Below the pieces are notes generated by a model, which was given only the letters and a program-made list of their open reading frames with translations, ran no database searches and was not told where the DNA came from. DNA of 64,000 nt from Cliona cf. orientalis (taxonomy: Eukaryota; Porifera; Demospongiae; Clionaida; Clionaidae): NCBI GenBank assembly GCA_963930775.1, contig OZ005698.1, forward strand, positions 4,284,501 through 4,348,500, in the 5' to 3' direction. Below are positions 44,689 through 55,245 of this stretch, piece after piece (the first letter of the stretch is position 1; the number at the start of each line of letters is the position of its first letter). The translations under genes and the position numbers were made by a program.

Positions 44689-47600
44689 AGTTCCCCATTG
44701 TAAAAGTGTTGGAACACCAGTCAGCAGAAGCTTAGGATGTTTCCGAAACACATTTTCAGGATCCTTCCATCTGTGTCAGTAATGTACGCGTACATGTACA
44801 TATAGATACAAATTAATTACCACACAAATGTGCAAGAGCCAGGTAAAAAGTACACATAATAAAACAAACGAAGATTCTTCGTGGACAACTTAACTGTTCC
44901 GTAAAACTTGCTGATGTTTCGACTAGATGCTCTAAGTTTATCCACGAAATGTTCTCTTTCTATTGAATTTTCTCTCTTAAAAGTTTACTTGTAATGAAAA
45001 CTTGACCATGCACTCAGTAGCTGCACAATTGAAATGGTGTATGTGGTAAAGGTCGTCAACATAGTGGGTTCACTTCACTGTACGATGCCGGCGCCTCAGT
45101 CGCAGACTAGCCTCGGATCATCGGGATTCTGAGAGTGTCTCTGGACCTCGATAGTGAAAATTTTCAAAGCTAAGAAAAACTCAACAGCACAGTACAGCTA
45201 GATTGGTCCGGCGGCACGCTGCTCATGGTGCGTGCTATATATAGCGCAGGGCTATCTATATATATCCATGGGATTACGTCAGCGTAGAGGACGTGTGAAG
45301 TTAGGCCGTCGCTGCTCGTCAGAGAAGGCAACACGCTGCTTGTAAGATATTCGCTGGATACACACGCAAGATACTTTACATATTTCACTGAAGTTCAAGT
45401 CCCAGAAGGGCTTCATCAAGGCCCTGAATTTTCTTATAATTACCTCATCGATTACCTCATAGATTACACCATAGGTTTCATCATAATTACTCATAATTAT
45501 CTAATAACCACAAAAAAGTAAATTGTTACTGAGTGCATAACTTAATTTGTCGATCTTTGATACTAAACTTAATTGTGATACATGTGGCAGTCCCACGTAG
45601 AAAATGAACATTATTCCAGATATCAATTTTTGAGAAAAACGCATTGGAAGTTGGGGGTTATTTTTACATTTTTTATCAACTTTTGCATTTGAGCCCACAA
45701 GCTTCTCTAGTGTTATTTTATTGTTATCCGACCTTCCACAGTAGCAAGCGATAGTCAGAATCCAGAAGCAACGCTTATAAATGGCCAAAAGCTATAGTAG
45801 CCTCGAGCGTACCATGTAGGCAACTTACTGTGCTAGCGCCGAATATTCAAGTTCTTCAAAGCTTTAGTGCCTCTCATAGTCCTTTCGCCTTCACTCTTTG
45901 CTCAACGAGCACACAGACTATCGACAAACAGCCCTGCGAGCACGTGAACCACTCCCTGTCTCGATCTTTTCTGCTGATTTTTGATGATGCGGCAATAATT
46001 ACAATTGATGGCAATGCCAGAGTGGGTGGTGTTTCACGGTCCATAGGTCATCGCGTACATGCGCAATGGCGCTAGTAATCGAGAACTGCACAGACAATGG
46101 GACAATGCATAAAAGAAGTGCTAAACACAATTTTCATAGAAACGGAATAATGTTAGTTTTCTACCTGGGACTGCCACATACAGTAGCGGCCAATAAAAAG
46201 TTAATGTTCCGTTTCCTACTCTATGATAGTTCAACGGTGTGAAACCGAGAACGAAACGGTAGCTGAACGGTACGGACAAAAAGGTGACAAGCGTTCATTT
46301 GTTAGGTGAGAAACGTTCAGAGCGAGCACAGTGCGTATTAAGACAGCCTTAATCGCTTGCTTCGCTGGCTTCTACGATCGCTAGGCAGCTCTACTCAGCC
46401 GCTTGCTGGAAGCCAAGCCAATAGCTTCTTTAGCTCGAGGCGATCGCTTGAACTAATCGCTCGAAACGTACCTGACGATCGATAAGACACAAAGATACAG
46501 CTTTCTTTCGATGTCTGCTACATTATCGAGTCCGTACGAGGGTTGCCTGTGCTTCTCCGTCGCTCACAGCTTCCCGAAAGCTCGTTTCTTCCACGCGGCA
46601 TCGAGAACGGTCAATTATTGAAGTACGGTCACGCCCACCAATTAAGCGTTTGCACGAACGTAAAAACGATGGATGCGCGCGTGTGCGTACTTCCCCGTAC
46701 CGCGGAACGGTGTGAAAACGGAAACGTTCTCACCTCAAAACGATCGTACAACGGAACTGAACGTTAACTTTTTATTGACAATGGGAAACTTTTAGAGAGA
46801 AAATTCAGTAGAAAGAGAATATTTCGTTGAGAAGGGTGCAGGAAAAAACTTTATCAAAACACTTTCACGGGAGGCTCTCAAATCACCGAATTTGTGAGTG
46901 CTCTCCCTCCAGTTTCCTGCTATAATTCGGGGCAAGCCTCAAATACACGACAGATAAGAAGTGGTTTTATATGTATACATACCGTATTTATTCGAATAGA
47001 AGCCACACCCTGATTAGTAGCCACCCTCGAATAGTAGCCACACATGGAGTTCTATGAAGGAAATAGTAGCCGCCCTCAAATAGTAGCCGCACACATGCGC
47101 AAACACACAATTAAGTGGGTGTGACCACGATTCCAAGCCATGAATGAACGTTAGTTCGAGGCAAAAACATGGCAGAAAATGTCCTTGGCTTGGTTCTGCT
47201 GCTGATTAACTGATCATCTATCTTGAACATTCGAAAATCAGTCCTGAAAATCAAGTCTATTGTGTCAATATCACCAAGAGGTGTCGCAATAAAAGCCGCC
47301 CTCGGTCAGTAGCCGCACTCCAGCAAGGCTGAAATTAATAGTAGCCGCAGCTAGTATTCGAATCAATATGGTATATTATATGTTTGTGGGGTGATCATCA
47401 CAGTGAGGAGAGAGTTAAATTTTGAACGTATAAGGTAATGGTAGTCATGTGCATACACATGCACGCAATCTGAGCGACAACTCGGGCACTGAGACATGCT
47501 GAGATGACATATACAAAGGCAAAGGTGAGTGCTGGACCACTCTGGTAAGACTCAGGTCCATAATTATCATCACTGGTAGATATATTTCGGTAAAGCTTAG

Positions 47601-50600
47601 CATGCATAAAGGTGACTCACTGCATGGAAGCTTGTCCCCTTGCTCAGATAAAGGTACTTGGACTCATGGTGGCCATAGCTACTAAGCATGTACAGTAGGA
47701 GTCAAAAAAACGGTGACGCTTCCGTTCCATTCCGTCCCGTTCAGATGCTGTTGCACCCGTTCATGCCAGCCGTTCCATTTCCGTTCCCTATGCATGCGTG
47801 CATAATTAGTAATTGGGCGTGGTCTTTCAACGTGCAAAAAAGGAAGGCCAACACATTGACTCGCCGACTAGAATCGATAGTTTCATACTGCTACGGTCTT
47901 CTAAACTGTTTTGGGACAGTTAACTACTGCCGCTCGTCGATTTTGAGCGAGTTCTGCGATCGAGGCCCGACTGGGTTCGAAGTCTGCTATCGACGATCGA
48001 TCGATCTTGCGTTGACAATTGACTCTGATCGCCTCCAAATGCGATCGCTTGGATAGAGCGATGCTTCTTTTGGCTTTCTTAGGCTTTTGAGGCGTCATTT
48101 TCGTGCTAGCTACAATTGGAATAGTCGACTGCATTTTCCGTCGCGTCGGCCTCCGCCCGTCCTGTTTCCATTCTTGGGCATGGGGAATGGCCGTTTCACT
48201 TCCGTCTGAACGGGACGGAACGGAACGGAAGCGTCACCGTTTTTTTGACTCCTACTGTAGACTACACTATTGTTACAAATTCTGTCTTTTTCATTATACC
48301 ACCCCCTCCTGAGGTTCGTGATGTACACTCCTCAATAGTCGGCCAGACTGAATCTCCTGGGGTTTGCAGTCTCGAGTACTGCGATGCAATGGTTGCTTAG
48401 GTTGCACTTCAGACAAGTATCATCCCCTTTGGCGTCTTTCATAGTGTCTGGAGTTTGAGCAGCTTGTAGCTTTACCAACAATAAACACATTTCAGCAAAG
48501 ACTGTGCTTTCAAAATTTCTCCCCTGATTAGAGTGAAGTTCCAACGGCACTCCATAATGGCAAACAACGTCACGCACAAGTAACTTAATTGGCTATTGTA
48601 GTGGCCTCCTGATTGGGTATAGCAAATGCCTCTGGCCATTTTATGAAGTAGTTGGCAATTATGACTATGTACTTGTTTCCAGTTGTGGATTCTGGTAATG
48701 GGCCTAGAACGTCCATGGCAATCCTCTCCATCAGGGCTCCTATGTTGTATTGTTGCAGCGGTTTATTTATAGGCCCTTTCCAAGAGGCACACAAGTCACA
48801 AGTGGCACACCATTTCTTTATGTCTTGACTGCTTTGTGGCCAGTAAAATCTTTGTTGTACTTGTTTCACTGTCTTGTTGATTCCAAAATGTCCCAAGGAA
48901 GCCAGGTTGCGTAAGAGCTGAAAGTCTTCTTTCTGGAGCCTCTTGGGTAGTACCTGTTGCCTAACACATTCGTCCTCAGTATGGTACTCCCACACTCCCA
49001 TAAATGATACAGGATGCCGTTCTGGACTCGCAAACTCTTCCACTGAGCCCAATACATTTTTGTGATTGGGCTGTACAATGCAATGGCTTCCCAACCTGGA
49101 CGTTCAGGGGATTCTTGCATCCACAGCATGATGGGTTTGAATATCTGTATCTGTTCTTTACGTTTGTTGCCACTCTTCTGTTGAGTGGATTGTTTCAAAT
49201 GTATCCTGAATAACCTGCCTGCATCTGGGTAATTGCACAGATTCTGTAACAGCTTTAGCGGCATGGTTACAATTTCTTTCGATGGTTTCTTGCTTGGCCT
49301 CCAAACATTCACAATGGTGACACATCTTTAAGACAAGGTCATCATGAGAGGGAATCTGCGTTGTTATGAGCAAAACATGCCCTATGTTGGATGCTGAAGG
49401 TGTATTCTTGGAGCTTTTGAATCTATCGTGCTATTTGTCCCTAGGGCTTTCTAAATTAATGAGCCACTGGAGAGCAGAGTGGCCAGTGCAGATAATGAAA
49501 CGCCTTCCATAGAGGTAATAGTGAAAGTGTTTGACAGCCTTGATGATGGCAAGCAACTCCTTCTGAGTTGTGCAATATTGCTTCTCGGGTTTGTTTAGTG
49601 TGCGGCTGAAATACGCAATCACCTTTTCGAGAAGGCATTTGTAGATGTCAGGGTGCTCAACCCATGCGCCCAATCAAATCGCCAGAGTCCACTTGCTTCT
49701 GTGTATATATAGGCGACATGAGCAGGAGAAAAGGAGACAGTACAAGCAGAGAGTACGTGAAGTCAAACTTGCTACTTTCACCCCACTTATTATATCAGTT
49801 ACCAGAGGTATGCGCAGAGCTGCTACCGTATCCGATCTAATTAACGCGCCTCTCTAATAGATGCGCCACCTCGGCCTGAAGTGCAATTTTCACGCTCTAT
49901 TTAAATGCGCCCACCCACGCGTCCCTATACTTTTGTGTACAAATTTTGCGCGCCACCTGGTTGCGAAGGGTAATTTTCACGCTCTAATGGCGTGCCATCC
50001 AGCACTCGTAATTATTTTTTCATGGCGCGCGTTACAGGGGCGTAGCTTAGTTGTTTCTTTGTTGCCCGGAACCCCCCCTGGCAGTCAGATTCAGTATTAT
50101 GTTAGTATGATTCAGCCAACAGGAAACCCCCTTGGTTTCCAGATTCAATGTGCAGGCACAAAAATCTCCTAAAACTTAGCCTAGATCTCTCCTTTTGTGC
50201 TTTTCTCTGCCAAAATCTTGAGAATCTAGCCAACTCTTGCTGAATATGGCGAGCGTTAATTAGAGGTCGTGGCCGAAAAATAGGTGTGGTCATTAAATAT
50301 TTCGCACGCGATTCGCACGCAACTGTTACGAAACCCCCTTAGAAAATCCTGGCTACGCCCCTGCGTTAATTAGATTGGATACGGTACTACATTCTTTAAG
50401 AAACTTGCTTCGTCTACAGTGACCTGGATTTGCTGCAAGCTTCGCTTCGCCTTGTTAAGAGCTTTAATGATGTGAATCACGGGAGCAAGGTCTTCAAAAC
50501 ATTGTGCAGCATCTGAGACTTTTTGTGGACCAAATGACCTTCAACGGATGGAGGGTCAAATCCACTGAGAAATTAAATTTATTTTTTACAAGTCTCCTTA

Positions 50601-53600
50601 CAACTGTCCCTTTTTTTCTCACTTTTGTGCATCACACGTTTACTATTTACATGTAATTGAATTACATGTAGCTACAATTTAAATTTACTTACGTTGCCCT
50701 ATCTCCAACACTGCAGTGGATAAATACACCTTCCTTAACATCCTTGAGAACCTTTTCAATTACAGGAATTGCTGCAAAATTAGTAGTGCATAACATGCAG
50801 AAATGCTAATAGAGAGTAAAGCTGAACAAACCACAGCTGCTACATACATACACAGTATTGCCATCAAGAGAATACACACATACATGTACATGTAAGTATA
50901 CATGTAGGTTATATACCGAGGTGCAGGTCTCTACGCTATTTACACAACCGAGGGCCGAAGGCCTGAGGCTATGTAAATTGCGTAGAGACCGAATCGAGGT
51001 GTATAATGGACTTGTACCATATGGCCCTGACAACACATCCTCATTGTACATTGTACTTTTACAAGTTGATACCACTGAAACTCATACCTCTATATACATT
51101 GTAAGTACATGTGGTCAAAACAGCACACGGAATACCGTAGGACGGGTTTTGATTGCGTAGTTTAATAATTGCGTTGTAGTCAAGTCAGGCCAAATTGCGA
51201 ATCCAATAATTGTGATAGACAACCCTGTACCGTACTGTAGTATACGTGCACATTTACGTTTGCAAATTTATTACTTGTGAAACGTACAAAAACTCGCAAT
51301 TCGCAATTAATAGATACTCGCAATTAAAACCCGACCTACGGTACCCAAGTGCAGGCATGGCCGGGTAAACACACACTTCATGGATCCTAAGCGCATTTAC
51401 ATGTACAATGTAGATGTACACCTGGGTGAAAAGGACTGCGCAAATACGTGGTTAGCATGAGCGTTAGTGGGTACAATGTGGATATATGCGATATATTGAC
51501 CGTTCAATGTAAGGTTGCGCCCAAACGTGCGGGTACAAACAATTAAAAAACGATGATGGCATTTCGATGTTGAAGCAAGCTTGTAGCAGGCGATATTCAG
51601 GGTCGTTGAAGCTTAAGTTAGTAGCCGAAGGTTCGAACGCGCACAGAATCAAAGCACTCCTTTCTTTAGTTTTCGAACATACCGGAAATAAATGGTTTGG
51701 GGTGGTACCATGCAGTAATCTTTATGTTCGCCATGTTTTACAACCATTAATTAGTGGGCATGGCTTAGAAACATTGCCTCCGCATTTTGCACGCAGATTG
51801 TCACAGCCCCCTCACACTCAAAATGCTTCTGGCCGCCACCTATTGGATATACATAATATCATAGACATAGCTACGTACACACCGAGCGTACCACATGCTA
51901 GCAGTTGAACTTGATTAATGGGTGTGGCATCCATTGCACTTGCATATATATTATGCATAGTAGTTGCTGTGGCGTGGTTATCACAAACGCTTGACAAATG
52001 AAGCACTATAGTGCAAGACCCTTGGCGCGCAAGATAATCCTAGGCTAGAGTAACCACAAGAATGCAAAAATGCATGCATAGTGTCCAGCAGTATCATGTG
52101 TGCAATGCTGTGTTAGCAGATCATAGCATGTAGAGGTAGCCAAGAAGCTTCTCTGCCGGCATACTATGATCAGTGATAAATCAGTCGTGTTTTTGGATCT
52201 ATAACCAACCAAAGATACTTTTCGAATTGAAAAGAAGCCATCGCTGTCTCGTTTGTAAGTTGAAAGCTTGTCAGGGAGCAAGGAAGGCAGCAGTGACCGG
52301 CAAAAGGCGCCAGAACTCTTGAACAAAGCGTTTTCAGGGAAAGCCAAACAGTAAAAACGTTGAAAACACCGTAAAGAACCCTATAAAACTTTGTTTGCGA
52401 CATAATAACAAGGTAGGCAGCTGATTTCGTGGTAACAGACAGACAGACAGACACACACACAATGACTATCGCAACCCTGCGGCGCATGCGCCAAGGGTTA
52501 ATGATAAAAATAGCTGGGGGTTTTGCATAATTGCTTCTGAAATTACTGAACTGAATGATACGAAAAGTAGCTCAGGATGTTGACATGGTACCAAGTTACA
52601 CTGTAGCAAAATGAAAGAAGAATAAGAAAAAGGAGAAAACATGATTTTTGCCACCCTCAGGTATGTTCATATAATGTATGTAAGAAGCACCTCCTGCCTC
52701 GTTCTTAACCCTAGGTAATAACCAGGGAAGCTATAAATCGTGCGAGTATGTTAATTGGACACACTTACATGTACATGTGTATGTGTATGTATGTATGTAC
52801 GTATGTATCGAACCTACATGTAGTACCTACATGTAGTACCTACATGTATGAACTAGGGAGTCTATTGCGCATGCTCGAGCTTCTCTACTATAGGGAGTCT
52901 ACTGCATATGCTCCAGCTTCTCTACAGCACATGCTTCTAGCACAAAATTAATGTCATTTGTGATCATGGATCTCAGAAGGGAGCGAAAGGGATCACTCAC
53001 AGGAGGATTCCATGTGAACGTGTAAAGAATAACCGAGATGCAAATGATATTCAGCGCTCTTTCAGGAAGTTCTGATCAGGTTCCTGTCATACCCATTGGT
53101 GGCCCGGAATTGAGCACCGTAGCTAGCGCCATTTTTCGGTACCTGTCTTGAAGTTCTGTGCAGCCTCCAAAATGCATGCTACTCCCATAGAGCACAATTA
53201 ATACATTCAATTGTAACCAATGGGTGTAACAGGAACCTGGTCGGAACTTCCTGAAAGGGCGCTGTATATTCTTCACACATTCGCGTGGAATCCATCTATA
53301 TATATTTGGTGAGTATGTATAGCAAAATGCTGAACTCCAAAGAATAGAGGCCTAGCTCTACAGTGGCGAATTTAGGGTGGTTCCTAGGGTTCGATGGAAC
53401 CCCACTTTGGGCTGCATCTAGCACTAAGAGTACTGATGATAGGCTATGAAGTACTGATTGATAGGCTCAATGGAACCCGCCTCTCTGTCTACATAATTAT
53501 GAAAACTACTGCTATGGCTCACTTTAGCAGAAAACTCGTTCAAAATTGGACTGGTAGGACTGATAGCTTCTCTCAACTAGAGCTCTATAGAGCATATACC

Positions 53601-54847
53601 TCGCGCGCACATTGCGCAATCTATAGATCTGCTTTTGTTGCTACTTGGTTCAACGGTATCAAGGGCTAGACCTCATAAGCCATTGGTTGTATATAGGGCT
53701 CTTGGTGATAGCCAAAACACCACTAGACTCGAACTCTCTCTGCACCACATCTAGACTAGGTAGATATAGGTATCTTACATTCCAATTCGATGGGGCTTTG
53801 CATTCCAGTTTGCAAATAGCTAACCAGCCCAACGTGTGCCACTAGCATTATTGACGACCGTTACCAGTCCATAATATTCAATGTTATGCGCATGAGCAGA
53901 AAGCACAAGGCCTGCATGCATAATGCATTGTGTGGGCACTGTCGATAGGCGTGGTTACGAAAGCTAACAAAAAGGTACTATTTGTGGCGCTCGTGGACCA
54001 TATCCCTCCATTCGAAACACACTGAAGCCCGTTTTTCGCCAAATGCGACTGATTCATTGTGCTTACTAGTCGCTCAGGTGCCTAGACCTCGAAATATGGC
54101 CCTTTTTCTGCTAACGACAACGACACAACCGATTACTTTACCCCTTGCGCATGTGCGTGGGGTAAAAACGATCGAAATGGGCGTGGTTTTTGCCTCAAAG
54201 TGGGCGTGGCTTCAAAATTTTTTGGTGCACAAGTGTACCATTGGAACCCTCCTCCAGGAAATCCTGGATCCGCCACTGCTCTAAGATCTTAATGGCCATG
54301 GGTGATATTGCCATGGCACGGGGGGGGGGGGGGGGGGGGTGGGGGGGTATGTGCTCTAGTTTGCATGGCGATATAATCATAATATGACATAATGCCACAT
54401 GGCGCTTGCATGCATTAGAGCAGCGTAGAACTCCTTAATACGGTATAGTAGCCGCGTCCTCAGCCGCAATAGACGGTGGATAAAGGCCGGGGTTGAGCAT
54501 GAGGCTACTTAGCCTCGAACCCAGGCTCACTTTCGGGGGGTTCGAGGCTAGAGGCTACTGTAACGTTTTCTTGTCGTTGCCTGCTTGTGCAACCATTGCC
54601 CTGCAACGAGCCGAGTGTTTTGTGCTCTAGAGAGCTCCAACTACAAGTAGGATCTAACCAGGGATATCTAATACCATACCTCTGACACCGTACCTCTGAC
54701 ACAGTCGGGGCACCAACTCTCTCCCGTATCTTTAGATATATCTCCACAGAAAAGTATGTATATGTTTCCTTCATCGCCTTTCCTAACTCCCAAGGCATGC
54801 ACCAGCTCTTCCAGCCCACTCACTGACAGCAGTTCCATGTTCTTCAT
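44689..54847 (-). CDS. TXNDC17: Thioredoxin domain-containing protein 17 (TRP14), exons 1-3; last exon not found
   Basis: The exons on minus are 54847-54694, 50771-50693 and 44770-44689, all with GT-AG borders and consistent phases. They encode 105 residues: SVSGLEELVHAL near the start, the active site SWCPDCVRA (Cys46 and Cys49), VIEKVLKDVKEGVFIHCSVG, WKDPENVFRK and TGVPTLLQWGT. This follows human TXNDC17 (123 residues) without gaps of note. About 18 C-terminal residues are missing, so a fourth exon must lie further left. The protein is a cytosolic 14-kDa thioredoxin-fold oxidoreductase. Introns of 3.9 and 5.9 kb are filled with transposons. The start was chosen because MKNMELL aligns with the family start. 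Confidence 0.92.
45582..46179. mobile_element. 598-bp MITE with TGTGGCAGTCCCA ends
   Basis: ATGTGGCAGTCCCACGTAG at the left and CTACCTGGGACTGCCACAT at the right belong to inverted repeats of about 38 bp that continue AACATTATTCC. It lies in TXNDC17 intron 2. The short Tc1-BEN derivative follows at once. Confidence 0.8.
46181..46779 (+). mobile_element. Short non-autonomous derivative of the Tc1-BEN transposon
   Basis: It starts CAGTAGCGGCCAATAAAAAG directly after TA and ends AACGTTAACTTTTTATTGAC, lacking the last bases of the right repeat. The interior (about 530 bp) has no transposase or BEN exon. It sits at the right border of the MITE before it. Confidence 0.75.
46982..47371. mobile_element. 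390-bp MITE with CCGTATTTATTCGAATA ends
   Basis: CCGTATTTATTCGAATAGAA and CTAGTATTCGAATCAATATGG are inverted, with TA outside. Same family as 33055-33476. Confidence 0.8.
47693..48257 (-). mobile_element. 565-bp Tc1-like non-autonomous element carrying an exon (copy 2)
   Basis: CAGTAGGAGTCAAAAAAACG and CGTTTTTTTGACTCCTACTG bound it between TA dinucleotides. The inner inverted repeat is long (GGTGACGCTTCCGTTCC and complement). On minus it encodes MTPQKPKKAKRSIALSKRSH, then LEAIRV and RSSIADFEPSRASIAELAQ. An 8-bp difference from copy 3 shifts the frame near the end of the block. Confidence 0.85.
48332..49673 (-). mobile_element. Ty3/Gypsy LTR-retrotransposon fragment, broken fossil
   Basis: On minus, an RNase H region (YFSRTLNKPEKQYC, KELLAIIKAVKHFHYYL) is followed by an integrase zinc-binding and core region (LASLGHFGINKTVKQVQQRF, CDLCASWKGP, IAMDVLGPLP). 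No long terminal repeats or gag were recognised. It carries several breaks and lies in TXNDC17 intron 2 in the same orientation as the gene. Confidence 0.85.
49824..50386. mobile_element. MITE with TACCGTATCCGATCTAATTA ends, itself interrupted
   Basis: TACCGTATCCGATCTAATTA and TAATTAGATTGGATACGGTA are inverted with one mismatch. Interior blocks rich in GCGCGCC are repeated. A 329-bp element at 50035-50363 is nested near its right end. Confidence 0.8.
50035..50363. mobile_element. 329-bp hAT-like MITE with a 5-bp duplication, nested
   Basis: CAGGGGCGTAGC and GCTACGCCCCTG bound it, with CGTTA repeated outside (50030-50034 and 50364-50368). The intact left arm of the host MITE shows the undisturbed reading CGTTAATTAG in complement. 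A second partial copy is at 56893-57178. Confidence 0.85.
50387..50692. other. Intron sequence with a possible coding remnant
   Basis: On minus, 50395-50545 is open and reads AAQCFEDLAPVIHIIKALN. I do not recognise it. It may belong to the retroelement nearby, but the link is unproven. Confidence 0.3.
51133..51343. mobile_element. 211-bp MITE with TACCGTAGGACGGGTTTT ends
   Basis: TACCGTAGGACGGGTTTTGA and the complement ending AAAACCCGACCTACGGTA bound it, with repeated AATTGCG inside both ends. It lies in TXNDC17 intron 1. Confidence 0.8.
52040..52510. repeat. Dispersed repeat (copy 1) ending in a GCATGCGC palindrome
   Basis: Blocks GAACAAAGCGTTTTCAG, AACAGACAGACAGACA and ATGCGCCAAGGGTTAATGA recur in the same order at 62150-63180 and in part at 63440-63600. 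The middle copy is split by a 566-bp Tc1-like element. Class unknown. Confidence 0.55.
53004..53293. repeat. Foldback of 290 bp
   Basis: The outer arms GGATTCCATGTGAACGTG and CACATTCGCGTGGAATCC, and inner arms CAGCGCTCTTTCAGGAAG and CTTCCTGAAAGGGCGCTG, pair over about 90 bp in all around a loop of about 110 bp. Confidence 0.7.
53361..54278. mobile_element. hAT-like MITE with a 5-bp duplication, interrupted
   Basis: CAGTGGCGAATTTAGG and CCTGGATCCGCCACTG bound it and CTCTA is duplicated outside (53356-53360 and 54279-54283). It aligns in reverse with 10015-10347. The alignment shows that 53575-54162 is an insertion between TCTCAA and AACGATCG. Confidence 0.8.
53575..54162 (+). repeat. Single unit of the CTAGAGCTCTATAGAG repeat, nested
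   Basis: It begins CTAGAGCTCTATAGAGCATA and ends GCGCATGTGCGTGGGGTA. It is a full-length single copy of the arm found twice in inverted orientation at 22904-24079, so this copy defines the mobile unit as about 588 bp. Confidence 0.7.
54321..54348. repeat. Poly-G tract
   Basis: A run of G with one interrupting T. Similar C-runs are at 56577-56593 and 56922-56938. Confidence 0.9.
54510..54550. mobile_element. 41-bp hairpin with a perfect 9-bp duplication
   Basis: TAGCCTCGAACCC and GGGTTCGAGGCTA form the stem. GAGGCTACT lies directly outside both ends (54501-54509 and 54551-54559). Part of that repeat is complementary to the stem, so it could partly reflect the hairpin itself. Confidence 0.5.
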
Positions 54848-55126
54848 GTACATATACATGTACGTACGTACGTATGCGCAGCGCCCGCGCGCAAGCCCCT
54901 CGATATCTAGCCGGATATCCGATCCTATATACTGCATAAAAGGCTATAGGAGGGCGCGGGCTAGCTAGCTAGCTAGCTAGGGCCAGGGCTAGGCTGAAAT
55001 GCAACGTCACTTGGCTATTTTTAGTAACGACCGAACATTGGTTTATAAGCGCAAGCCAGCTATCTTATGAGCTGTGACCAAACCAACATATGAAATTAGC
55101 TGTGCTGCTGCTGCTGCATCACAAAG
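54848..55126. promoter_or_regulatory. Shared divergent promoter region of TXNDC17 and a Rho-family gene
   Basis: Only 279 bp separate the two start codons. The segment has a CpG-rich part (GCGCAGCGCCCGCGCGC), a CRE-like AACGTCAC near 55004 and a CTAGCTAG repeat at 54959-54980. Short spacing with opposite orientation suggests a bidirectional promoter. No TATA box can be assigned with confidence. Confidence 0.6.
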
Positions 55127-55245
55127 ATGTCAACCAACCTGAAGCATGTCAAGTGTGTGGCTGTAGGCGATGGGACAGTTGGAAAAACGTGTATGATGAT
55201 TGCGCACGTCAACAACAATTTTCCCGGAGAATACATCCCGACCGT
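55127..55245 (+). CDS. Rho/Rac-family small GTPase, first exon
   Basis: ATG 55127 starts [13 protein letters not shown] and leads into the P-loop GDGTVGKT (residues 14-21), then [12 protein letters not shown], which is the switch I region with its conserved Thr. The exon ends two bases into the Val codon at a GTGAGT donor (55246). Rho GTPases act as GDP/GTP switches for the actin cytoskeleton, and the GEYIPTV signature sets them apart from Ras and Rab. The next exon should open with an FDNYS-like sequence, and none was found in the remaining 8.7 kb. The rest lies beyond the window, or this is an isolated exon. Which Rho subfamily it is cannot be decided from 39 residues. Confidence 0.85.
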
